From JAGLSB01 sp023135955 (GTDB lineage Bacteria; Bacteroidota; Bacteroidia; Bacteroidales; GCA-2748055): a stretch of DNA of 7,269 nt. Each line of letters starts with the position of its first letter. Within the stretch, counting starts at the first letter, position 1. The translations under genes and the position numbers were made by a program. Positions 1 to 7,070 of this stretch are shown piece by piece. Location: NCBI GenBank assembly GCA_030673645.1, contig DAOVIO010000189.1:1-7269 (forward strand), read 5' to 3'. The notes beneath the pieces were generated by a model. That model was not told the origin of the DNA. It saw nothing but the letters and a program-made list of their open reading frames with translations, and did no database searches.

Positions 1-1872
1 GTGAGTAGTGAATACGATTATACCGTAGTAGGTATATTAAAAGATATTCCACAAAATTCGCATTTTACATTTGATTTATTTTTAACGCTTGCCGATGGAA
101 ATCAGATGTTTGGTGAAGACTGGGAGGGAAGTTGGGGCTGGTGGAATTTTCTGGTCTATTTTGAAATGCAGGATCAGTTTTCAAAAGCAGATTTAGATGT
201 CAAAATCTCAGAGATAATGAAAACCCAAAATGGTCCTGATGCTCCTCCGGTCCAATTTACGGTTCAAAACTTAAAAGAAATTCATCTTCACTCCTCGCAT
301 TTTTTAGGCGATATTCAACCACAAAACAGTATTACATATGTGCTTATTTTTTCTGCCATCGCTTTATTGATATTGCTAATAGCTACTTTTAATTATATAA
401 ATTTATTAACAGCTAATGCTACTACCCGAGTAACTGAGATTGGGGTTAGAAAAACATTTGGAGCCTCTAAAAATCAGCTGGCTATCCAATATATTTTCGA
501 ATCAATGCTTGTGTTTTTCATTTCATTTTTCATTTCATTGATTCTCCTGAAGCTTAGCTTACCAATATTTAATGAACTTTCAGAAAAATCATTATCCTTA
601 GCAATCCTTAGCAATTTTAAAATACTTTCAAGTCTGCTAGGGATGATTTTGTTAGCGAGCATTATAGCCGGTTGGTATCCAGCCTTTGTTTTATCCTCCT
701 ATAATCCAGTCGAAGTAATGAAATCATCCAAGAGCAGTTTTGGATCAGGCTTTCAGATCAAGAAAATTTTAGTAGGTGCGCAGTTTACCATTGTCATAAT
801 TTTAATAGCCTCTGCTACAGTAATGTTTCGTCAGATTAATTTTCTTCAGTATAAAGATTTGGGTTTTGAAAAGGAAGCTGTACTAACAGCGATATTTGAT
901 TTCGGTGATGAGGCTAAGTATAATACTTTAAAAGAGAAATTGCTCGAACAAAGTTTTGTTTCCAATGTTTCTACCGCCAGTCGAATACCTTCCGGTTCGC
1001 TCAGTAATTTGGGTTCTGTTGTGCCTGAGGGTCAGGAAGAATCTATTGAAATTCCTTATGTACATGTGAACTTCGATTATTTTAGAACCCTGGGTATTAA
1101 ACCAATAGAAGGTCGATTATTCTCCGACGAGATAAAAACAGACGCCACAGAATCAATTATTCTTAACAAAGCTGCGGTTGCCAATCTTGGTTTAACAGGT
1201 GATCCCATAGGACAGACAATTAGATGCAACTGGCCTTCATCTAACAGAAAAGTAGTAGGCGTTATCGATGATATTCACTTTGAGTCACTTTATAATAATA
1301 TAAAGCCAGCAGTTTTTGTAATTCATTATCCGCTTGCATATCATTTAATTGTTAAAGTGAAGCCTTCGGATATAGCAAGCTCAAAGAATATCCTTACTGA
1401 AATTTCCCAAAGCATCTATCCTGATGAGGTAATTGAATATAGTTTTTTGGACACTATACTGGAATCTCGCTATCAAAAGGATAATAACACCTTTCAACTT
1501 ATGGGATTCTTTGCTGCATTGGCTATTTTCCTGGCAAGCATGGGCTTATTAGGTATGGTAAGCTTTATTTTGATAGGCAAAACCAAAGAAATAGGCGTTC
1601 GTAAGGTCAATGGAGCATCCGTCTCTGAAATAATGAGAATGCTTTACTCAGACTTTGTAAAGTGGGTAGCAATCTCATTTGTAATAGCTACTCCAATTGC
1701 ATATTTTGGAATGAACAAATGGTTGGAAAGCTTTGCTTTTAAAACTACTCTTAGTTGGTGGATTTTTGTACTGGCCGGAATTATTTCATTGCTTATTGTT
1801 TTAATAACTGTGAGCTGGCAATCGTATCGGGCAGCGCAGAAAAATCCGGTTGAAGCGTTGAGATATGAGTAA
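1..1872 (+). CDS. FtsX/MacB-like ABC transporter permease, 5' end outside window
   Basis: This is an inner-membrane permease of the double-module FtsX/MacB family, which normally works with a separate cytoplasmic ATPase; the substrate is unknown. The reading frame is open from base 1. The GTG there is not the start, because the visible protein begins inside the first periplasmic MacB-like core (TVVGILKDIPQNS, residues 8-20). Alignment to gene 3 places about 165 residues, including the first membrane helix, upstream. Seven hydrophobic segments remain, at about 111-135, 163-190, 205-230, 254-275, 500-525, 552-572 and 584-605. FtsX coupling motifs lie at 145-155 (TEIGVRKTFGA) and 529-539 (KEIGVRKVNGA). 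The first module ends with the family's WYPAFVLSSYNPVEVMK segment (225-241). The second core spans about 280-495, with a canonical RKVVGVIDDIHFESL stretch. It ends NPVEALRYE, as do its paralogues, and lies 104 bp before gene 2 on the same strand. The family is certain; the transported molecule is not. Confidence 0.95.
   Translation: MSSEYDYTVVGILKDIPQNSHFTFDLFLTLADGNQMFGEDWEGSWGWWNFLVYFEMQDQFSKADLDVKISEIMKTQNGPDAPPVQFTVQNLKEIHLHSSHFLGDIQPQNSITYVLIFSAIALLILLIATFNYINLLTANATTRVTEIGVRKTFGASKNQLAIQYIFESMLVFFISFFISLILLKLSLPIFNELSEKSLSLAILSNFKILSSLLGMILLASIIAGWYPAFVLSSYNPVEVMKSSKSSFGSGFQIKKILVGAQFTIVIILIASATVMFRQINFLQYKDLGFEKEAVLTAIFDFGDEAKYNTLKEKLLEQSFVSNVSTASRIPSGSLSNLGSVVPEGQEESIEIPYVHVNFDYFRTLGIKPIEGRLFSDEIKTDATESIILNKAAVANLGLTGDPIGQTIRCNWPSSNRKVVGVIDDIHFESLYNNIKPAVFVIHYPLAYHLIVKVKPSDIASSKNILTEISQSIYPDEVIEYSFLDTILESRYQKDNNTFQLMGFFAALAIFLASMGLLGMVSFILIGKTKEIGVRKVNGASVSEIMRMLYSDFVKWVAISFVIATPIAYFGMNKWLESFAFKTTLSWWIFVLAGIISLLIVLITVSWQSYRAAQKNPVEALRYE
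514..537 (+). repeat. Perfect in-frame 12-bp tandem duplication in a transmembrane segment
   Basis: The 12-mer TTTTTCATTTCA occurs twice in a row (514-525 and 526-537). It is in frame and encodes FFIS-FFIS (residues 172-179 of the visible protein) in the hydrophobic stretch at about 163-190. Both copies are identical at every base, synonymous positions included, which suggests a recent slippage duplication rather than chance. It adds one helical turn to the segment without breaking the frame. Confidence 0.85.
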
Positions 1873-1952
1873 GATTGTTTCACCCCAAACCCCTGAAGGG
1901 GCTTTAAGAAAGAAAGATGAGTATAAACAATAATATTTCGATGTTTTATGGT
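1864..1952 (+). repeat. Gene-end/intergenic repeat block, copy 1
   Basis: This block runs from the last two sense codons of gene 1 through its stop and the repeat hairpin to ...TTTTATGGT. It is matched by copy 2 at 4341-4430. The first 41 bases (1864-1904 against 4341-4381) are identical in both copies. The rest stays alignable with one length change: an A/G-rich run, then ATGA.TATAAAC. A shorter third copy begins at 7018. The match crosses the stop codon, so the repeated unit joins coding and noncoding sequence. That is expected if the gene 3' end plus flank was duplicated or converted as one piece. Confidence 0.85.
1878..1905 (+). repeat. GC-rich hairpin repeat after gene 1 stop
   Basis: The element starts five bases past the gene 1 stop and reads TTTCACCCCAAA followed by CCCCTGAAGGGGCTTT. 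It contains a short hairpin: CCCC at 1890-1893, loop TGAA, GGGG at 1898-1901. Its GC content contrasts strongly with the AT-rich surroundings. Direct copies follow the stops of genes 2 and 3, and an enlarged inverted copy lies at 4481-4524. A classical intrinsic terminator is unlikely because the stem is only 4 bp and no T-run follows it. It resembles the small palindromic repeats scattered in Bacteroidota genomes and could act in mRNA 3'-end stability or as a recombination site. Confidence 0.8.
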
Positions 1953-1958
1953 GAGTAA
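1917..1958 (+). other. Possible 13-codon leader ORF before gene 2
   Basis: ATG at 1917, preceded by A/G-rich AAGAAAGAAAG, opens a frame encoding MSINNNISMFYGE and stops 18 bases before the gene 2 start. Equivalent ATGs lie at nearly the same distance past the stops of genes 2 (4395) and 3 (7071). Against the copy at 4395 the changes are mainly conservative (S/T, N/D, I/L, M/V) or synonymous (AAT/AAC, TCG/TCA). That looks like past or present coding constraint, but the sample is tiny and the function unknown. It may be a leader peptide, a gene-start remnant or chance carried along in a repeat. Confidence 0.25.
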
Positions 1959-1976
1959 ATAAGAAGAGAACAATTC

Positions 1977-4349
1977 ATGAGACAATCTATAAACTTAAAA
2001 ATTGCCATAAAAAGCATCGTAAACAGCAGGGTACAATCATTGGTTAGCATACTTGGTCTCGGTATTGGTTTAGGATCAATTATCCTGATATCGATGTTAT
2101 ACATGCATGAAAACTCCTTTGATAGATATATACCTGAAAACGATCAGGTTTATAGAGTATTACATGGCACCAACAGTAGTATAACATTCCCTTTTGGTGA
2201 GACAGCTAAAAATGATATCCCTTCAATAGACGACTTTTTTCGATATCATCAGGGTCGTGAATTTGAAATACGACAAAATGGAGTAGATATTATAGAAGAG
2301 AATCGGTTTGCATGTGCCGATCCTTCTATTTTTAATTTTTTAGGAATCGATCTTATAATTGGAACAACTGCTGAGTCAGGAAACGAAGTGTGCATTTCAG
2401 AAACAATGGCCCTGAAATATTTTTCCAGTGGAGATGCCATAAATAAGACTATTGAAGCACGTTTAAATAACGAATTTATAAACCTGACTGTTTGTGGGAT
2501 TTTCAAGGATTTTCCATCCAATTCATCCCTTGCTCCAAACTTCATCTCACATACAGATCTGATTGATGAATTCCTTGGTACGCGTAAAAAACTCCTCGGC
2601 GAGTATGGATCTGAAGTTGAAACATTTCAAACAAACTGGAATCAAGATATTTGTATTACCTACATAAAGATAAATACAAAAGCTAATCCTAAGGATGTAA
2701 CAGAGCAGCTTCAAAAATACCAGGATCGGTTTGAAGATGAATCGAAAAGAGATAAAGCTTTTAGCTTACAGGCAGCGACTGACGTGTATTTGCAGTCGCA
2801 GGAAATAAGCGATATTTATTCAAGAAGAGGAAATGCAAACGAGTTGAAATATTTTGTGGCAATTGCCCTTTTTATTTTAATTATAGCCGTATTCAACTAC
2901 ATTTTTCTTACCAAAGCAAAAATGGATAGACGCCTGAAAGAATTTGGTGTAAAAAGAGTTTTTGGTGCTAACACATCATCCATTAGAAGACAAATGCTTT
3001 TCGAGGCAAATGTAATATCCCTATTGAGTTTAATACCTGCCATAATTGTTGTGATAATAGGAATGCCATTTATAAACAGTACTTTGGGACGAAATCTCGA
3101 CAGCCAAATTCTCTCGGTTTGGTATACAATTCCTCTATTAGCTTTAATACCATTACTAACTGGTACATTCTCAGGCTTTGTGGTTGGATTAAAAATTTCC
3201 AGAATTTCTCCCATACTTCTTTTAAATAATAAAAGATTAACTCTCCCAAAGCGAAAACAATGGAGCAACTCTTTTCTTAGTTTACATTTTGCCGTTTTTA
3301 TTATATTAATTGTTGGCGTTTTTGTTTTGAGAAAGCAAATAAATTATTCTTTAAACAACTTCACAGCTATCAATCCTGATAACGTGATGATTTGTGAATT
3401 AAACACCCCGGAACTGTCTCAAAAATTTGATGTAATAGACAATCATGTTAAACAAATACCTGGTGTAATCAGTACAGCCGGATCGTCATTTATCCCTCCC
3501 TTTAACTGGACTTTACCAATTCGCTTACAAAATCCCGAGAATAATGAGAGCATTGTGTTTGATGGTTTAATTATGGGAAAAGGGATGACTGAATTATTAA
3601 ATATTGAGTTGATAGAAGGTGATCATTTTGGAGAATACAATGAAAATCAGCGTAGATTTATTTTTAATGAATCGGCAGCACTAGAATATAATTTGAAAGC
3701 AGGAGAATCGTTCAATGGTTTCCATATTCAGGGTATTGTAAAAGATTTTACAGTGCATACTATGCATAGTCTCATTAATCCAATGGTTATTATCCAGCAA
3801 CATCCCGATAAAATGGGGCTTTTTGCCATAAAAACAACTGGCGAAACAGATGAAAAGATAAAAGCAAGTATAACTAAGTTATTCAAAGAAATATCGCCTG
3901 ATAAAATGGTATCCATTTATACACTACAGGAGCAAATCAATCAATTCTATATCAGGGAACAAAACCAAACTAAACTAATCAGTGCATTCTCAATATTGGC
4001 TATAGTTTTAACAGTAATGGGCTTATTTGGAATGGTATTGAATACGGTATCGGGAAAAACCAAAGAAATTGGCATTCGTAAGGTAAACGGTGCTAAAATA
4101 TCTGAAATAATAATTATGCTAAATAAAAACTTTTTAAAGTGGGTGGCATTGGGTTTTGTAATAGCCACTCCTATTGCATATTACTTAATGAATAAATGGC
4201 TTGAAAACTTCGCCTATAAAATTACGCTCAGTTGGTGGATTTTTGTATTTGCAGGAGTGTTGGCTTTGATTGTTGCTTTGCTTACAGTTAGTTGGCAAAG
4301 TTGGAGAGCAGCTACTAGAAATCCGGTAGAGGCCTTGAGGTATGAGTAA
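1977..4349 (+). CDS. FtsX/MacB-like ABC transporter permease, divergent member
   Basis: This is a complete 790-residue inner-membrane permease of the double-module FtsX/MacB family; the substrate is unknown and no ATPase domain is present. The ATG at 1977 is preceded by purine-rich AAGAAGAGAA (1961-1970) and gives a normal family N-terminus: a short basic stretch, a membrane helix at about 21-43 and ENSFDRYIPENDQVYRV. Further hydrophobic segments lie at about 290-312, 343-365, 382-405, 433-452, 667-690, 720-740 and 751-773. The two periplasmic cores lie at about 45-288 and 455-665. Coupling motifs are KEFGVKRVFGA (321-331) and KEIGIRKVNGA (696-706). It departs from its neighbours at the end of module one: the YPAFxLSS segment is replaced by SGFVVGLKISRISPILLLNNK (399-419). 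The LQYKDLGF-type sequence after helix 5 is also lost. The last ~113 residues nevertheless match gene 1 at about 69% identity. It sits mid-array and is probably co-transcribed with gene 1. Confidence 0.95.
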   Translation: MRQSINLKIAIKSIVNSRVQSLVSILGLGIGLGSIILISMLYMHENSFDRYIPENDQVYRVLHGTNSSITFPFGETAKNDIPSIDDFFRYHQGREFEIRQNGVDIIEENRFACADPSIFNFLGIDLIIGTTAESGNEVCISETMALKYFSSGDAINKTIEARLNNEFINLTVCGIFKDFPSNSSLAPNFISHTDLIDEFLGTRKKLLGEYGSEVETFQTNWNQDICITYIKINTKANPKDVTEQLQKYQDRFEDESKRDKAFSLQAATDVYLQSQEISDIYSRRGNANELKYFVAIALFILIIAVFNYIFLTKAKMDRRLKEFGVKRVFGANTSSIRRQMLFEANVISLLSLIPAIIVVIIGMPFINSTLGRNLDSQILSVWYTIPLLALIPLLTGTFSGFVVGLKISRISPILLLNNKRLTLPKRKQWSNSFLSLHFAVFIILIVGVFVLRKQINYSLNNFTAINPDNVMICELNTPELSQKFDVIDNHVKQIPGVISTAGSSFIPPFNWTLPIRLQNPENNESIVFDGLIMGKGMTELLNIELIEGDHFGEYNENQRRFIFNESAALEYNLKAGESFNGFHIQGIVKDFTVHTMHSLINPMVIIQQHPDKMGLFAIKTTGETDEKIKASITKLFKEISPDKMVSIYTLQEQINQFYIREQNQTKLISAFSILAIVLTVMGLFGMVLNTVSGKTKEIGIRKVNGAKISEIIIMLNKNFLKWVALGFVIATPIAYYLMNKWLENFAYKITLSWWIFVFAGVLALIVALLTVSWQSWRAATRNPVEALRYE

Positions 4350-4430
4350 GATTGTTTCACCCCAAACCCCTGAAGGGGCTTAAAAAAAAGAAAAATGACT
4401 ATAAACGATAACCTTTCAGTTTTTTATGGT
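4341..4430 (+). repeat. Gene-end/intergenic repeat block, copy 2
   Basis: This is the counterpart of 1864-1952. It has the same final codons TAT-GAG and stop, the same hairpin repeat, an A-rich run, then ATGACTATAAACGATAAC and TTTTTTATGGT. The first 41 bases are identical to copy 1, although the preceding coding sequence already differs at many third positions. Identity in the noncoding flank therefore exceeds that of the adjacent coding DNA. Confidence 0.85.
4355..4381 (+). repeat. GC-rich hairpin repeat after gene 2 stop
   Basis: The element has the same position and orientation as the one after gene 1 and is base-identical up to GGGGCTT. The hairpin arms are CCCC 4367-4370 and GGGG 4375-4378 around TGAA. 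It is followed by an A-run (4382-4389), not a T-run, so it would be a poor terminator for + strand transcription and read-through into gene 3 is possible. Confidence 0.8.
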
Positions 4431-4574
4431 AAAAAACCAAATATATTCGAAAAAGCAAAGTGCTTACAAAGCTTCTTCAAAGTCCCCTTCAGGTCCCGAT
4501 GGTTATCGGGATTAGGGGTGAAAATAGCTGGCAAACATTTATGGCAGCACAACGGAATCCTGTGGAAGCACTGA
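4395..4574 (+). other. Small ORF, likely a leader-ORF copy running into the remnant
   Basis: ATG at 4395 opens a 59-codon frame starting MTINDNLSVFYGKKPNIFEK. Its first 12 codons match the small ORF before gene 2 (MSINNNISMFYG). It then reads through AT-rich sequence, the inverted repeat and the permease remnant out of frame, ending in TGA at 4572. The tail is therefore almost certainly not a selected protein. Only the first dozen codons have any comparative support. I know of no family it belongs to. Confidence 0.2.
4481..4524 (-). repeat. Inverted, enlarged copy of the hairpin repeat
   Basis: Read on the minus strand this is TTTCACCCCTAA, then TCCCGATAACCATCGGGA, then CCTGAAGGGGACT. It has the same outer arms as the direct copies but an added stem-loop in the middle. 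On the + strand the inner stem is TCCCGAT (4494-4500) with ATCGGGA (4505-4511), a perfect 7-bp pair around GGTT. The outer pair is CCCCT (4484-4488) with AGGGG (4514-4518). The nested palindrome forms a better hairpin than the direct copies. It touches the 5' edge of the permease remnant, so it may mark the breakpoint of a deletion or rearrangement. It could also be a small non-autonomous mobile repeat. Confidence 0.75.
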
Positions 4575-4585
4575 GATATGAGTAA
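4526..4585 (+). pseudogene. 3' remnant of a lost FtsX-family permease gene
   Basis: These codons read SWQTFMAAQRNPVEALRYE and a TAA stop. This is the extreme C-terminus shared by the array members (gene 1 SWQSYRAAQKNPVEALRYE, gene 3 SFQTFKVARRNPVEALRYE), with 15 of 19 residues identical to either. The match begins at the serine codon. Upstream the frame holds only repeat sequence (RGEN...), with no membrane helix or coupling motif. It matches none of the neighbours exactly, mixing traits of genes 1 and 3, so it is best read as the end of a separate paralogue whose body was deleted. The ATG at 4541 is an internal methionine codon, not a credible start. The hairpin repeat that follows the intact genes is missing after this stop. 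Confidence 0.88.
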
Positions 4586-4660
4586 GGAAAGTATCCTGAC
4601 AGCAAGCAAAGGACGGATTACTTTGGTATGAATTGAAAATAAAATTAAAAATTAAAAATC

Positions 4661-7027
4661 ATGTTTAAACACTTCGTAAATATCACATTGCAGAACATTC
4701 AAAAAAGCAAAATCTATACATTGCTTACTGTATTTGGTTTGAGCCTCGGGTTAACCTGTGCCATCATCATCGCTTTGTGGGTAAAATATGAGTTGAGTTT
4801 TGATAGGTTTCATGAAAATCCACAAGACCTATATAAGGCGGCCTTTAGTTATGATCCTCAAGATTTTCATGGTTACATTTTACCTGCCCCTGTTGCTTTG
4901 CATTTGAAGGAAGAATATCCGGATATTAAAAATACAACTGTCTTTTTCAATTGGGGAAACAAAAAAATAATTCAAGGTGAAAATAAATTTTCGGTTAATG
5001 GCAGCTTTGTGGATCCTTCCTTTTTCTCGATGTTTAATTTCCCTTTTAAAATCGGGTCCCTTTCTGATGCTTTCATGCACCCCAACTCTATTGTCCTTAC
5101 CCAATCATTGTCAGATAAACTTTTTGGACAAAAAAATCCTGTAGGTAATACGGTAAAAGTGGATGGAGAAGACGAATATATCGTAACAGCAGTACTAGAA
5201 GATATTCCCACAAATTCAGATATGCAATTTGAATTTCTACTCCCTTTTAAAATAATTTCAGAACAATTAAATAGTTGGGATTTTAAAGTATTGCAAGTAT
5301 ATGTACAACTCAATAAAGGTATTGACTATTCAGATGTTAATATACAAATAGCCGATGTTATCAATCAATTTAAGCCTGATTGGAATAATCGATTGTATAT
5401 TACACCATTGACAGCTTGTCACTTACACGATATACAAGGTGGCGGGCGCATAAAATTCGTCTACATTCTTTCAATTATTGCCTTCCTTATTTTAATTATT
5501 GCAACATTCAATATTGTTAACCTAACTATGGCAACCTCAGATAAAAGAATCAAAGAGATTGGTATAAAAAGAATTTTCGGATCCAGTAAGAAGTTACTTA
5601 TTATTCAGTTTCTTTATGAAGCTCAAATTAGGGCTCTGGCGGCTCTGGGCTTTGCTCTCATTTTTGTAGAATTGCTTTTACCATCCGTCAATAATCTACT
5701 TAATATAAATCTTGATCTTAGTTACAATCTTTTCACAATCCTTATCCTATTGGGATTTGCAGCACTTACAGGATTAATCTCTGGAATCTATCCCGCTTTC
5801 TTTCTTTCATCACTCCGACCAATTGATATTATTAAAAAAAATATTAACCCCTTTAGTTCTTCAAATAAGAATAAATCTTCTCAAAGCCTTACACAGAAAC
5901 TTAACTTTAGAAATGCATTAGTCATTTTTCAGTTTGCATTAACAATAATCCTGATATCAGGAATAATAGGAATTAGCCAGCAGGTTCAATTTATGAAGCA
6001 AAAAGATCTTGGATTTAATAAGGAAGATATACTTATTGTACATATGCAAGATCAACTTATGAGTAAATATGAAATAGCAAAAGACAATTTATTGCTAATG
6101 CCTGAAATTTCAAGCATCAGCACTTCCCGATCTCCTTTAACCAGTTGGCAGATGTCGGATATGCCTGTATGGGATGGAAAACAATCAGATAATATTTTTG
6201 ATATGGGGCTAAATTCTGTGGATTATGATTTTGATGAAACTATAGGTATTGAAGTAATTGAAGGAAGGTTTCTTTCGAAGGAATACTCAAAAGATGCTAC
6301 CGATGGGTTTGTAATTAATGAAGCGGCTGTAAAAGCTATGGAGTTGAAAAATCCTGTGGGGACAAAAATGTCGCTTTTCGATGGAACATCTTACGAGCTA
6401 AAAGGGGAGATAATTGGAGTAATTAAAAATATGCATACCGAATCCTTGCATAGCGAAATTAAACCTTTTGCATATTACTATTCTCCAACTGGCTCTTATA
6501 TGTTTATTAAAGTTAATTCATCAACTAATTCAACAATTGTACAAACAATTAAAGATAAAATTGTACAAATTGCCCCAAATGATATTATTGAGATAAGTTA
6601 TTTGGAAGAAGATTTGAATGAATTATATTCCTCAGAACAAACAACAGAGAAATTAATTGGATCTAGTTCATTTTTTGCAATTATTATTTCATGCCTGGGC
6701 TTGTTTGGTTTAAGTTTTTATGGTCTGCAAAAAAGGATAAAAGAGATAGGTATCCGTAAAGTAAATGGTGCAGCAGTATCCGAAATATTAATCATGCTCA
6801 ATAAAACTTTTGTTATATGGGTTGCTATTGCTTTTGTAATTGCGGTTCCCATTGCCTGGTATGCTATGAACAGTTGGCTACAGAATTTCGCTTATAAAAC
6901 TGGTTTAAGTTGGTGGATATTTGCATTGGCAGGACTTATGGCTTTGCTAATTGCCCTAGTAACTGTAAGTTTCCAGACATTTAAAGTAGCACGCAGAAAT
7001 CCGGTGGAGGCTTTGAGGTATGAGTAA
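4661..7027 (+). CDS. FtsX/MacB-like ABC transporter permease
   Basis: This is a complete 788-residue inner-membrane permease with the most canonical sequence of the array; the substrate is unknown. The ATG at 4661 follows an A/T-rich leader without a Shine-Dalgarno site, as is usual in Bacteroidota. It yields the classic start MFKHFVNITLQNIQKSKIYT, a helix at about 19-42 and ELSFDRFHENPQDLYKA. Other hydrophobic segments lie at about 266-290, 319-342, 357-380, 419-440, 667-688, 715-737 and 749-770. Periplasmic cores lie at about 45-265 and 441-665. Coupling motifs are KEIGIKRIFGS (298-308) and KEIGIRKVNGA (694-704). The YPAFFLSSLRPIDIIKK segment (377-393) is intact. The two modules are joined by a Ser/Asn/Lys-rich linker (about 394-413) longer than in the neighbours. 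The C-terminal ~113 residues are about 63% identical to gene 2. It follows the longest gap and could have its own promoter, but none is convincing. Confidence 0.96.
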   Translation: MFKHFVNITLQNIQKSKIYTLLTVFGLSLGLTCAIIIALWVKYELSFDRFHENPQDLYKAAFSYDPQDFHGYILPAPVALHLKEEYPDIKNTTVFFNWGNKKIIQGENKFSVNGSFVDPSFFSMFNFPFKIGSLSDAFMHPNSIVLTQSLSDKLFGQKNPVGNTVKVDGEDEYIVTAVLEDIPTNSDMQFEFLLPFKIISEQLNSWDFKVLQVYVQLNKGIDYSDVNIQIADVINQFKPDWNNRLYITPLTACHLHDIQGGGRIKFVYILSIIAFLILIIATFNIVNLTMATSDKRIKEIGIKRIFGSSKKLLIIQFLYEAQIRALAALGFALIFVELLLPSVNNLLNINLDLSYNLFTILILLGFAALTGLISGIYPAFFLSSLRPIDIIKKNINPFSSSNKNKSSQSLTQKLNFRNALVIFQFALTIILISGIIGISQQVQFMKQKDLGFNKEDILIVHMQDQLMSKYEIAKDNLLLMPEISSISTSRSPLTSWQMSDMPVWDGKQSDNIFDMGLNSVDYDFDETIGIEVIEGRFLSKEYSKDATDGFVINEAAVKAMELKNPVGTKMSLFDGTSYELKGEIIGVIKNMHTESLHSEIKPFAYYYSPTGSYMFIKVNSSTNSTIVQTIKDKIVQIAPNDIIEISYLEEDLNELYSSEQTTEKLIGSSSFFAIIISCLGLFGLSFYGLQKRIKEIGIRKVNGAAVSEILIMLNKTFVIWVAIAFVIAVPIAWYAMNSWLQNFAYKTGLSWWIFALAGLMALLIALVTVSFQTFKVARRNPVEALRYE

Positions 7028-7032
7028 TCTTT

Positions 7033-7058
7033 TTTCACCCCAACCCCTGAAGGGGCTT
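7033..7058 (+). repeat. GC-rich hairpin repeat after gene 3 stop
   Basis: This is a third direct copy, with one A fewer in the spacer (CACCCCAA then CCCCTGAAGGGGCTT). The arms are CCCC 7044-7047 and GGGG 7052-7055 around TGAA. The bases between stop and repeat (TCTTTT) differ from the GATTG of the first two copies, so this flank is more diverged. As elsewhere, A/G-rich sequence follows and there is no T-run. Confidence 0.78.
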
Positions 7059-7070
7059 AAAGAAAGAAAT

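Larger units (their letters stand above)
4350..4660. other. 311-bp composite gap between genes 2 and 3
   Basis: This is the only long stretch without an intact gene. In order it holds the direct hairpin repeat (4355-4381), a small ORF beginning at 4395, about 50 bp of AT-rich sequence with no feature I recognise (4431-4480), the inverted enlarged repeat (4481-4524), the permease 3' remnant (4526-4585), and a 75-bp leader to gene 3. The leader ends in an A/T-rich stretch with the imperfect tandem AAAATTAAAAATTAAAAATC directly before the ATG. It is about three times longer than the other gaps (104 and 90 bp), consistent with leftover pieces of a lost gene. Confidence 0.8.

Noticed and set aside
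1..3. GTG at the window edge as the start of gene 1
   Set aside because: The protein begins in the middle of the first periplasmic core and lacks the first helix, so the true start lies upstream of the window.
1890..1910. Hairpin after gene 1 as a Rho-independent terminator
   Set aside because: The stem is only 4 bp with a tetraloop and is followed by TTTAAGAAAG rather than a T-run; the other two copies also lack a T-run.
1644..1985. Minus-strand open frame over the end of gene 1
   Set aside because: It is antisense to a strongly conserved permease C-terminus and reads through the repeat, with no recognisable protein features; a shadow of the real gene.
2897..3268. Minus-strand open frame of about 120 codons inside gene 2
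   Set aside because: It lies entirely antisense to conserved FtsX membrane segments and shows no family resemblance.
4424..4609. Minus-strand open frame across the gap between genes 2 and 3
   Set aside because: It is assembled from the inverted repeat and the antisense of the permease remnant, with no coherent protein sequence.
4618..4625. TTACTTTG upstream of gene 3 as a Bacteroidota -7 promoter element (TAnnTTTG)
   Set aside because: One fixed position mismatches and I see no convincing TTTG/TTG -33 partner at the right distance; in AT-rich DNA such near matches are frequent.
4350..4660. CRISPR array or tRNA in the longest gap
   Set aside because: The repeats are not regularly spaced or same-strand, there are only two copies here, and no cloverleaf is apparent.
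6536..6571. Repeated AATTGTACAAA strings in gene 3 as an operator
   Set aside because: Both lie inside the coding sequence of the second periplasmic core, encode ordinary residues (TIVQTI, KIVQIA), and have no promoter nearby.
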